Below are positions 13,925-19,712 of a stretch of DNA of 19,712 bases, piece by piece; position 1 is the first letter of the stretch, and each line of letters begins with the position of its first letter. The notes beneath the pieces were generated by a model, which was not told where the DNA came from, did not search any database, and saw only the letters and a list, made by a program, of their open reading frames with translations. Location: contig JBJEXX010000044.1 of NCBI GenBank assembly GCA_051886215.1, positions 1-19,712 on the forward strand, in the 5' to 3' direction. This DNA is from JBJEXX01 sp051886215 (lineage in GTDB: Bacteria > Bacillota_I > Bacilli_A > RF39 > UBA660). The position numbers and the translations under genes were made by a program.

Positions 13925-14345
13925 ATAGTACCTCCTCTTGCTTTTGAAACATTATTTTTTCTTCTTCTTTTGTCATATGATCATATCCAAGTAAATGATA
14001 TACTCCATGAACAGTTAAAAAACATAATTCTCTTTCAAATGAATGATTATATTCTAAAGCTTGAGCTTTAGCTTTTTCTAAAGAAATATAAATATCACCT
14101 AAAATTCTCATATCACTTGGATTTATTAAAGTATTATCATCTTCCAAAGCAAAAGAGATAACATCAGTTTCTCTATCTATATGACGATATTCTTTATTTA
14201 TATCATGTATTTTTTTATTATCTACAAAAATAATATTAATTACTCCATTAAGACAATTTTCTTTTTCTAATGTATATTTAACTATTTCTTTAATTTTTTC
14301 TATAAAATTAACTTCTATATTAGTATCATTAAAAACTTCTATCAT
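13902..14345 (-). CDS. ybeY: Endoribonuclease / rRNA maturation factor YbeY
   Basis: This 147-residue zinc metalloprotein is needed for 16S rRNA 3' processing and ribosome quality control. The metal motif HGVYHLLGYDH has its three histidines at 113, 117 and 123. Upstream, INKEYRHIDRETDVISFA (about 50-67) is the second family signature. The length is typical. AGGAGA precedes the ATG. It overlaps dgkA by 23 bases in another frame, and its last codons carry the dgkA ribosome binding site. Confidence 0.96.
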   Translation of the reverse strand: MIEVFNDTNIEVNFIEKIKEIVKYTLEKENCLNGVINIIFVDNKKIHDINKEYRHIDRETDVISFALEDDNTLINPSDMRILGDIYISLEKAKAQALEYNHSFERELCFLTVHGVYHLLGYDHMTKEEEKIMFQKQEEVLYAFAITR

Positions 14346-14353
14346 AACTTCTC

Positions 14354-14962
14354 CTATATCATAAACACATAAACTACTAAGAATACTAAAAGTAAAGTAA
14401 CTACAATATTTAAGAATATTGTACTTTTAAAGACACTTGGTAATATATCTCCCACTTTATCCAATAGTCTATATATATAAAAACCAATTAATCCACCAAC
14501 TATATTTAATAAAATATCATCAACATCAAATACTCTACCAATAACAAGTTGCGTTGTTTCAATTGATAAAGAAGCAAGTGAGATAAGCATAAATGCTGGC
14601 AAAAATTTTTCTAAATTAATATATATACCAACAAACAGACCATATGGCACAAATAATAGAATATTTCCTAAAACATTTTTTAAAAATAATCTACTTCCAA
14701 AATTATATCTTAATATTTCTTTAAATGGTATAAAATTATTTCCAGAAAAATCATTTAAATCTTGCGCAGTTACAATCTGGAACAAACATAAAATATAAAC
14801 CATAAATATCAACATTAATAATTCTTTATACCAAATTATCTTAGTTTTACTTTTAAATAAATAAGTTATTCTAAGAGATACCGCAACTACTACAGAAATA
14901 AATAACATTGGCCATGTTGTTTGCATTACTCCATGTATTGTGTTGTTTATTGGGGAAAACAT
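14354..14962 (-). CDS. VanZ-like membrane protein
   Basis: This 202-residue protein has about five hydrophobic segments. The family pattern is clear: NVLGNILLFVPYGLF (about 94-108) and SIETTQLVIGRVFDVDDILL (about 132-151) followed by NIVGGLIGF. VanZ-like proteins are membrane proteins; the prototype lowers teicoplanin susceptibility by an unknown mechanism, and the broader family is of unknown function. AGGTGGTAAT precedes the ATG. It stands between yqfD and ybeY, where Bacillus carries phoH and pgpH (yqfF). The neighbours give no specific role beyond a possible link to the cell envelope. Confidence 0.88.
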   Translation of the reverse strand: MFSPINNTIHGVMQTTWPMLFISVVVAVSLRITYLFKSKTKIIWYKELLMLIFMVYILCLFQIVTAQDLNDFSGNNFIPFKEILRYNFGSRLFLKNVLGNILLFVPYGLFVGIYINLEKFLPAFMLISLASLSIETTQLVIGRVFDVDDILLNIVGGLIGFYIYRLLDKVGDILPSVFKSTIFLNIVVTLLLVFLVVYVFMI

Positions 14963-14975
14963 ATTACCACCTCTT

Positions 14976-16157
14976 TTATTCTTTAGACTTTTCTTCTTGT
15001 TTTTTGTAATCCTCTGCGGTCATTTCTTTAAGTTTTGAAGCACTAGTTATATTCTCATATACTCTAAAAAATACTTCTACTTCTATTTTACTATCTTTTC
15101 GTGTTTTTTTCAAAACCTTTTTAGAAATTATATATTCATCTAAATCTAATTTATCTTCTATTTTATTACTAGAAATAAGTAAAGCATGATCTACGGCGCT
15201 TTCATAATCAAATTCATATTTTTTTACTTCTTTTTCTAAACGTTTAGAAATACTAATTTTAAAAGGAAGAAGTTTATTTTTTAAAGAAACAAAATCTTCA
15301 TCTTCATAATATTTATAATTATTAAATAAAGCAACATTTTTATTATTAAAACTAAATTTTAAAACATATTTTTCTTTTCCAGTATAAGATTCATCCTTAT
15401 ATTTAAGTGGGACTACTACTTTAGTTTTGTACCAAGTTTCAGCATAAACTACTCCACTCGCTCTAACTTGAGACTTAACTTCATCTTTTTTCATAATATT
15501 ACCACTAATTATAATATCTCCTGTTTTTACATAATCATTTATCTTTTTTACTACTTCTCCACTAGTTGCGTTTATTTTTAAAATAATTCCTTCCTTTTTG
15601 GCTACAATATTTTGAATAGTAGTATCTTCTTTGGTATCATCAATTATTCTTTCTTCTACATTAACTATATATTTTACTCCTACTCTTGTTATTTCTAACC
15701 ATTCTATTTTATCTTTATGTTTTTCTATTATTTTATTAATAATTTCTTCTTTTTTATTATAACTAACTACAGGATGATATTTTTTAATACCATTATTATT
15801 TAATTCCTCTATTAATAAATTTCTAAGTTCTTTATCATTATGTACTACTTCTATAGAAAAAGTTATATTACACAAAACATTTAAAACTAATAAAGAAAAT
15901 AAAACACATAAAATAAAAATCAAATGATAACTAATCATATATTTTATTTTTTCTATTCCATATCTTTTTACTATTTCAAATTTATATGAAGTTTTGAGTT
16001 TCTTTATTTTTTCATAATCTTTATCACTAACTTTTATATATACATCATTGTTTATATATTCAATATTTAAAAGATTAATATGAAGTTTTATTAAAGTATT
16101 TAAATATCTTTTAGGAGATTTACCTACTATCTTTAATTTATAATAACTATTTATCAT
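14976..16157 (-). CDS. yqfD: YqfD-like sporulation protein
   Basis: This protein of about 393 residues begins with a soluble region (YYKLKIVGKSPKRYLN), followed by one transmembrane helix (about 78-100, YHLIFILCVLFSLLVLNVL). A large extracytoplasmic part contains WLEITRVGVKYIVNVEERI, VAKKEGIILKINATSGEVVK and VKTGDIIISGNI. These blocks match YqfD, a SigE-controlled mother-cell protein of unclear biochemical role in sporulation. The C-terminal 60 residues are charged. The start is uncertain. ATG 16157 matches the family N-terminus and follows a GGAG at rather long spacing, inside the yqfC end. ATG 16184 would add nine residues but has no site. Pairing with yqfC supports the identity. Confidence 0.85.
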   Translation of the reverse strand: MINSYYKLKIVGKSPKRYLNTLIKLHINLLNIEYINNDVYIKVSDKDYEKIKKLKTSYKFEIVKRYGIEKIKYMISYHLIFILCVLFSLLVLNVLCNITFSIEVVHNDKELRNLLIEELNNNGIKKYHPVVSYNKKEEIINKIIEKHKDKIEWLEITRVGVKYIVNVEERIIDDTKEDTTIQNIVAKKEGIILKINATSGEVVKKINDYVKTGDIIISGNIMKKDEVKSQVRASGVVYAETWYKTKVVVPLKYKDESYTGKEKYVLKFSFNNKNVALFNNYKYYEDEDFVSLKNKLLPFKISISKRLEKEVKKYEFDYESAVDHALLISSNKIEDKLDLDEYIISKKVLKKTRKDSKIEVEVFFRVYENITSASKLKEMTAEDYKKQEEKSKE

Positions 16158-16386
16158 TAAAGTTAATAGCTCCAATATTTCCATCTATTAATAATTCATT
16201 ATCTAATAATCTCCTAATACTTAAGTTATTACCTTTAATATAAACGTAATTTTTATCATATCTAATTATAATTAAGTTATCTGTTAGTGTAACTATTTCA
16301 TCATAATTATCTATGTTTATCAAATTATTATATATATTAATTTTAAATTCTTTATTATTTATATATCCACTTAATCTTTTAAACAT
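16147..16386 (-). CDS. yqfC: YqfC/YabP-family sporulation protein
   Basis: This 79-residue beta-rich protein ends in the family pattern YVYIKGNNLSIRRLLDNELL followed by IDGNIGAINF, which matches YabP/YqfC proteins. In Bacillus yqfC lies just before yqfD and both are made in the mother cell during sporulation. ATG 16386 follows GGTGAATATT; the TTG further upstream is not needed. It overlaps yqfD by about eleven bases. It is the first gene of the long minus-strand operon. A -10-like CATATAAT (plus 16402-16409) stands 16 bases before the start codon. Confidence 0.85.
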   Translation of the reverse strand: MFKRLSGYINNKEFKINIYNNLINIDNYDEIVTLTDNLIIIRYDKNYVYIKGNNLSIRRLLDNELLIDGNIGAINFNDK

Positions 16387-16401
16387 AATATTCACCAATT
16401 A

Positions 16402-16407
16402 ATTATA
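16402..16407 (-). promoter_or_regulatory. Candidate -10 element before yqfC
   Basis: The minus strand reads CATATAAT at 16409-16402. That contains a perfect TATAAT and also resembles the CATACAAT -10 of SigE promoters. There is no good housekeeping -35 at 17 bases (CTAATA), and an AATA-rich segment stands where a SigE -35 would be. This is suggestive only. Confidence 0.35.
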
Positions 16408-16433
16408 TGTAAAAAATAAGTAATTATTAGTTA

Positions 16434-16469
16434 GAAAAATAGTAGTTATATCCTATATAACTATTTTTC
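16434..16469. other. Long hairpin in the divergent intergenic region
   Basis: AGTTATAT/ATATAACT (16444-16451 and 16455-16462) continues outward, after a three-base AGT bulge, as GAAAAAT/ATTTTTC (16434-16440 and 16463-16469). This gives 15 pairs in total. Genes point away from it on both sides, so it does not end a known gene and may be an operator or leader element. Confidence 0.45.
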
Positions 16470-16513
16470 ATACCCATATTTATTTTTTATTTCTATTATT
16501 ATTTTTAGATATT

Positions 16514-16542
16514 TTACAAATTACTTTTTATATTTTTATAAT
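16514..16542 (+). promoter_or_regulatory. Candidate promoter of the radical-SAM-like gene
   Basis: TTACAA (16514-16519) and TATAAT (16537-16542) are separated by 17 bases. The predicted start near 16549 falls at the AGGAGG site (16548-16553), which would give a very short leader, so the true start could lie elsewhere. Confidence 0.45.
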
Positions 16543-16560
16543 TAATTAGGAGGATATGAT

Positions 16561-17682
16561 ATGAATATTAAAAATTTGAATTTAAATACTAATATGCTTT
16601 TTGCTAAATCATTCTATATGTTAGGAGATTCCCTAGATTTCTGTTTTGATTGTAAATATTGCAGGTTAAATGGAGAAAAAAATATTGAACAACACTATCA
16701 TATATTACCTGAATTAATAAACGATAATTTTTCTAATATACCAATCGCAATTAATTTATTTTATGGAGATCCTTTATTACAAATAGATAATACTATAAAA
16801 TATTTAAAAGATTTAGAACAAGTTCAACATAAAGGACCTGTTATTATAGTAACTAAAGGTGATTTTAGAAAAGTTCCTGATACCTATTTTAATTTAGATT
16901 TACATATTGCTTTTTCTACATTTGGCATAGATTCTTATTTAGATGGTAATACCATGGAAAGATTTGAAAATAATTTAAAAGAAATAAATAAAAGAAAAAA
17001 TAATTATAAATATTCAATAGAATTTAGACCTATTATCTATAATATTAACGATGATAATAAAACGTTTAATAGAGTATTAGATTTAGCCAAAATATATAAT
17101 TTAGCAGTTGGATATTCTGGATTACAAGGGAAAAAAGAAAGTGTTGAAATTTGGAAAAAAGAAAAAATTAATTTATCACCATATCCTGGATATAACTTTG
17201 GTCATAAAAAAATCATTGCTGATAATATAGTTAAAAATTTTGAAAATTTAGCTCATGAAAAAAATGTACCTATATTTAGAAAAACTTCTTGTTTATTTTC
17301 TTATACTCATAATTTAGATAGAGATTATAATGCCCATTATTATAGACCTAATGAAATGAATTGTTATGAGTGTATAATGAAAGATAAATGTTTTTCATAT
17401 AAAGATAACTTAAAAATAGATAAAAATTTAGAAGATATTATTCCTTTTGAATATCAAATAATAGAAAAAAACAATCATGAATGTATCTTAAAGAAAAATG
17501 GTATATGTGAATTCCCAAGTGATGACTGTTCTAAAATAAATGGAAAGATTTTAAAAATAAATAATAATTTAACTACATCTGATGTAAGAGTTATAAAATG
17601 GTTAACAGGCTATACTGTGGATGCCCCATTTATAGAAAATCCCCATATAAGTAATGAATGGACTAAAAAGAAAGTAAGGTGA
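16561..17682 (+). CDS. Radical-SAM-like iron-sulfur protein with unusual CX2CX2C motif
   Basis: I do not recognise a named family for this 373-residue protein. Near the N-terminus C28, C31 and C34 form CX2CX2C, where radical SAM enzymes usually have CX3CX2C. FYGDPLL at 67-73 resembles the SAM-binding GGEP strand. VIIVTKG (94-100) and LHIAFSTFG (114-122) look like successive barrel strands. The C-terminal third carries C244, C268, C271, C277 (CX2CX5C), C308, C316 and C323, enough for an auxiliary cluster. A radical SAM or related barrel enzyme is therefore likely, but the cluster spacing is atypical. A strong AGGAGG precedes ATG 16561. Five bases after its stop comes a nucleotidase-like gene, whose ribosome binding site overlaps the stop, so the two are probably made together. 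Confidence 0.7.
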   Translation: MNIKNLNLNTNMLFAKSFYMLGDSLDFCFDCKYCRLNGEKNIEQHYHILPELINDNFSNIPIAINLFYGDPLLQIDNTIKYLKDLEQVQHKGPVIIVTKGDFRKVPDTYFNLDLHIAFSTFGIDSYLDGNTMERFENNLKEINKRKNNYKYSIEFRPIIYNINDDNKTFNRVLDLAKIYNLAVGYSGLQGKKESVEIWKKEKINLSPYPGYNFGHKKIIADNIVKNFENLAHEKNVPIFRKTSCLFSYTHNLDRDYNAHYYRPNEMNCYECIMKDKCFSYKDNLKIDKNLEDIIPFEYQIIEKNNHECILKKNGICEFPSDDCSKINGKILKINNNLTTSDVRVIKWLTGYTVDAPFIENPHISNEWTKKKVR

Positions 17683-17687
17683 TTATA

Positions 17688-18308
17688 ATGAATATTGGAA
17701 TAGATATAGATGGTGTAACATTAGACTTTGAAAGACAAATGAATTATTATGCTGAAATGTACGATTTATTATTTTTAAATAAAGAAGGTAAAATAAATAA
17801 TAATTTTAATTATTTAGAAAATTATAATTGGAACTATGAAGAAAAAGATTATTTTATAGAAAACTTCTTAATACTAGGAACTATTAATTGTAATTTTATG
17901 ATTGGTTCTAAAGAAGTTTTAGAAATGCTTGAAAACTTAGGATATAATTTATTCTTTATAACTTCACGCGGTTTATTCAATGAACAAACTATAGATTATG
18001 TAAAAAATAAATTTAAATATAATAATATAGATACTAATAATATATCTTTTAAAACTAAGTCTAAAGTAGATATATGTAAAGAATTAGATATTGATATTAT
18101 GATAGAAGATAATCCTAATACTTGTTTAGAACTTTCTTTAAGTAGTATTAAAACCCTATATTTAAAAGATAAGAATAATGAGGTTAATAAATTTAACGAT
18201 TATGTGCAAGAAGTTAATAATTGGGGTGAAATACTAAGAGAATTAGTAACGGATAATAAAAACTTAGAAAAATGTAAAAAGATATTTATAAAAAAACTAA
18301 ATATATAA
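17688..18308 (+). CDS. NT5C-type 5'(3')-deoxyribonucleotidase-like HAD hydrolase
   Basis: This 206-residue HAD-superfamily phosphatase has motif I GIDIDGV at 4-10 (nucleophile D6, acid/base D8), motif II near FFITSRG, a lysine in the KTKSK segment and motif IV IMIEDNP. The layout matches the NT5C family, which removes phosphate from (deoxy)nucleoside monophosphates, although bacterial members are often of unproven substrate. ATG 17688 is preferred over GTG 17679 because AAGGTGA lies just upstream and includes the stop of the previous gene. Coupling to the radical-SAM-like gene suggests that one enzyme makes or uses the substrate of the other. This is inference. Confidence 0.82.
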   Translation: MNIGIDIDGVTLDFERQMNYYAEMYDLLFLNKEGKINNNFNYLENYNWNYEEKDYFIENFLILGTINCNFMIGSKEVLEMLENLGYNLFFITSRGLFNEQTIDYVKNKFKYNNIDTNNISFKTKSKVDICKELDIDIMIEDNPNTCLELSLSSIKTLYLKDKNNEVNKFNDYVQEVNNWGEILRELVTDNKNLEKCKKIFIKKLNI

Positions 18309-18356
18309 TCATCATAAAATTTATTATATTATTATAAAATATATTAGGTGATATTT

Positions 18357-19373
18357 TTGAAAAAAAGATATGATATCATTCTATTTCTAGCAGTTATATT
18401 ATTAGCTATATTTGGAATAGTAATGATTTATTCATCTTCATATATTTGGGCTGGTTATAAATTTAATGATCCTTTTAAATATGTGAAAAGTCAAACAATA
18501 TTTTTTATCATTGGAGTAATTATAATGTTGTTAGTTAGAAAAATAGACTATAATACCTACTATAAAAAGACAAACATTATACTTGGTGCTTGTCTTTTAC
18601 TTTTAATACTAGTATTAATCCCTGGGATCGGTACCGTTAGAAATGGAAGTCGTAGTTGGTTTGGTATTGGTAGTTTAGGAATTCAACCTAGTGAAGCCGC
18701 AAAATTAGGACTTATTATTTTTACTAGTAAATATTTGTCTAATAGTAATAAATTCATTAAAAATTTAAAAAAAGGAGTTATTCCTATACTTTTAATCATG
18801 CTTTTATTCTTTGGGCTTATTATGCTTCAACCTGATTTTGGAACTGGTATGATTATGGTAATTAGTATTATCGCCCTACTTTTTGTTGCTGGAGTTAATA
18901 TGAATTTTTTTATTGGTGGTGGAATTATTGGTTTAGTAGGAATTGTTGTTTTAATATTGATTGCACCCTATAGAATGGATAGAATTACTTCATTTATAAA
19001 TCCTTGGAGCGACCCTTTAGGTACTGGATTTCAAATAATACAATCTCTTTACGCAATAGGTCCTGGAGGATTACTTGGTCAAGGTTTTTTAAACTCAAGA
19101 CAAAAACATTTCTATTTACCAGAACCTCAAACTGATTTTATATTTTCTATTATAAGTGAAGAATTTGGATTTTTAGGTGTCTTAATTGTAAGTTTGCTAT
19201 TTATAACTATTTTATATTGTGGTTTTAAAATAGCACTTAATAGTAAAGAAGCATTTCCTAAATATTTAGCTTTTGGAATGACTTTTCAAATTCTTTTTCA
19301 AGCTATACTTAATTTAATGGTTGTTATAGGACTTATTCCTGTTACTGGGGTTATACTTCGTGGTGTCTTATAA
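18357..19373 (+). CDS. ftsW: FtsW/SpoVE-type peptidoglycan glycosyltransferase, C-terminally truncated
   Basis: This 338-residue SEDS-family membrane protein polymerises peptidoglycan with a partner class B PBP. Family landmarks are MIYSSSY at the first helix, GSRSWFGIGSLGIQPSEAAK, LQPDFGTG, YRMDRITSFINPW, GFQIIQSLYAIG and LPEPQTDFIFSIISEE, which includes the essential Asp. The start is taken as TTG 18357 after AGGTGAT; a GTG at 18348 lies within that site. The usual end (VTGVTLPFISYGGSS plus the tenth helix, about 40 residues) is missing: after IPVTGVIL the frame reads RGVL and stops. The protein is probably broken or inactive unless another copy exists. The break coincides with the start of hairpin-rich non-coding DNA. 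Confidence 0.85.
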   Translation: MKKRYDIILFLAVILLAIFGIVMIYSSSYIWAGYKFNDPFKYVKSQTIFFIIGVIIMLLVRKIDYNTYYKKTNIILGACLLLLILVLIPGIGTVRNGSRSWFGIGSLGIQPSEAAKLGLIIFTSKYLSNSNKFIKNLKKGVIPILLIMLLFFGLIMLQPDFGTGMIMVISIIALLFVAGVNMNFFIGGGIIGLVGIVVLILIAPYRMDRITSFINPWSDPLGTGFQIIQSLYAIGPGGLLGQGFLNSRQKHFYLPEPQTDFIFSIISEEFGFLGVLIVSLLFITILYCGFKIALNSKEAFPKYLAFGMTFQILFQAILNLMVVIGLIPVTGVILRGVL

Positions 19374-19544
19374 CTACAGACACTTTTTAGCCCTTATAAT
19401 AAGGGAAAAAACGAATTTGGTAATTTATTTCTATTTAGCCAAAAAACTAAAATTTTATGAAAATCATAAAAAATTACAAAAAAATTGCAACTTTTTTGAT
19501 AGGTTGCTTTACAATGATAACATATAGTTTTAGGGGTCTATTAT

Positions 19545-19568
19545 ATCTAATTTTGAAAGGAATTAGAT
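19545..19568 (+). promoter_or_regulatory. Hairpin with ribosome binding site in the loop
   Basis: ATCTAATT (19545-19552) pairs with AATTAGAT (19561-19568). The loop TTGAAAGG displays a ribosome binding site for the ATG at 19570. Confidence 0.45.
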
Positions 19569-19569
19569 T

Positions 19570-19691
19570 ATGAAAAAAAGGATGGTATTATAGATAATTT
19601 TAATGTTATTGAGGTTAAAAGAAAAATTAAAAATATTTTAATTTTAAAGATAAAATGTTATAATCTTGAATTTGACAGTTTTGGCAAATAA
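19570..19691 (+). other. Short reading frame with A7 run; possible -1 frameshift
   Basis: ATG 19570 has an AAAGGA site at good spacing but stops after seven codons (19591-19593). The codons contain a run of seven A. Slipping back one base there would open a 40-residue frame, beginning MKKKDGIIDNFNVIEVK and ending at 19691. The peptide is not recognised. It could be a decayed gene, a leader peptide or chance. Confidence 0.25.
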
Positions 19692-19712
19692 AAATCTCTC
19701 TAGTCCTTTATT

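Larger units (their letters stand above)
19360..19712. mobile_element. Possible end of an insertion element interrupting ftsW
   Basis: From about 19360 the sequence no longer matches the FtsW frame. It opens with GTGTC-N11-GACAC-TTTTT (19363-19388), then CCCTTATAATAAGGG (19391-19405), followed by some 300 bases without a gene but with short inverted repeats, a ribosome binding site and a very short reading frame. This looks like the leader end of an insertion sequence whose transposase lies beyond the window. The other end is not visible, so neither inverted termini nor a target duplication can be shown. A simple chromosomal rearrangement is equally possible. Confidence 0.35.

Noticed and set aside
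3424..17682. Possible use of the Mycoplasma code (TGA as Trp)
   Set aside because: TGA ends several genes at the expected family length, and TGG is used for tryptophan in conserved positions.
1..19712. CRISPR arrays, tRNA or rRNA genes
   Set aside because: No spaced direct repeats, T-arm GGTTCGANTCC patterns or rRNA-like conserved stretches were seen.

Overview
The window is an AT-rich stretch of bacterial chromosome read with the standard code: TGA ends several genes (the thymidine kinase, the upstream metallopeptidase paralogue, the radical-SAM-like gene) and tryptophan is TGG. Gene content and order (mraZ-rsmH-ftsL-pbpB, sirA-yneF, yqfC-yqfD-...-ybeY-dgkA-...-era-yqzL-recO) place it in the Bacilli. 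The base composition, compact layout and gene mixture suggest an uncultured, host-associated Bacilli lineage near the Erysipelotrichia and the deep-branching relatives of the Mollicutes. That placement is inference. Three sporulation-type genes (sirA, yqfC, yqfD) point to a spore-forming or recently spore-forming ancestor.

Layout, left to right. (1) 107-3966, minus strand: a five-gene unit reading thymidine kinase, unknown protein, histidine phosphatase, P-loop NTPase fused to a CYTH domain, unknown protein. It ends in a terminator at 82-108. (2) 4019-4687: a Nudix plus winged-helix regulator of the NrtR type. The palindrome GTGTA-N5-TACAC lies inside its own promoter spacer and again just upstream of the thymidine kinase ribosome binding site, so the regulator probably controls both itself and the nucleotide operon. 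(3) 4804-5479: yneF and sirA. (4) 5527-5734: a GC-richer, structured, promoter- and terminator-flanked segment, probably a small RNA gene of unknown family. (5) 5824-9644: a short dcw cluster (mraZ, rsmH, ftsL, PASTA-type pbpB), with three 10-bp-spaced MraZ boxes before mraZ. (6) 9762-16386: an apparent ten-gene operon, yqfC-yqfD-vanZ-like-ybeY-dgkA-two metallopeptidase paralogues-era-yqzL-recO. Relative to the classical Bacillus order, phoH and pgpH are replaced by a VanZ-like gene and cdd by the two paralogues. (7) 16561-18308, plus strand: a radical-SAM-like protein with an unusual CX2CX2C motif, closely followed by an NT5C-type nucleotidase. (8) 18357-19373: an FtsW/SpoVE-type glycosyltransferase cut off before its last transmembrane segment, followed by about 340 bases of non-coding, hairpin-rich DNA that may be the end of a mobile element.

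The strongest candidates for something undescribed are the NrtR-like regulon over a nucleotide-salvage operon with two unknown proteins and an unusual ATPase-CYTH fusion, the radical-SAM-like/nucleotidase pair, the thermolysin-like metallopeptidase pair inside the era operon, and the small RNA at 5527-5734. No tRNA, rRNA or CRISPR array was seen.
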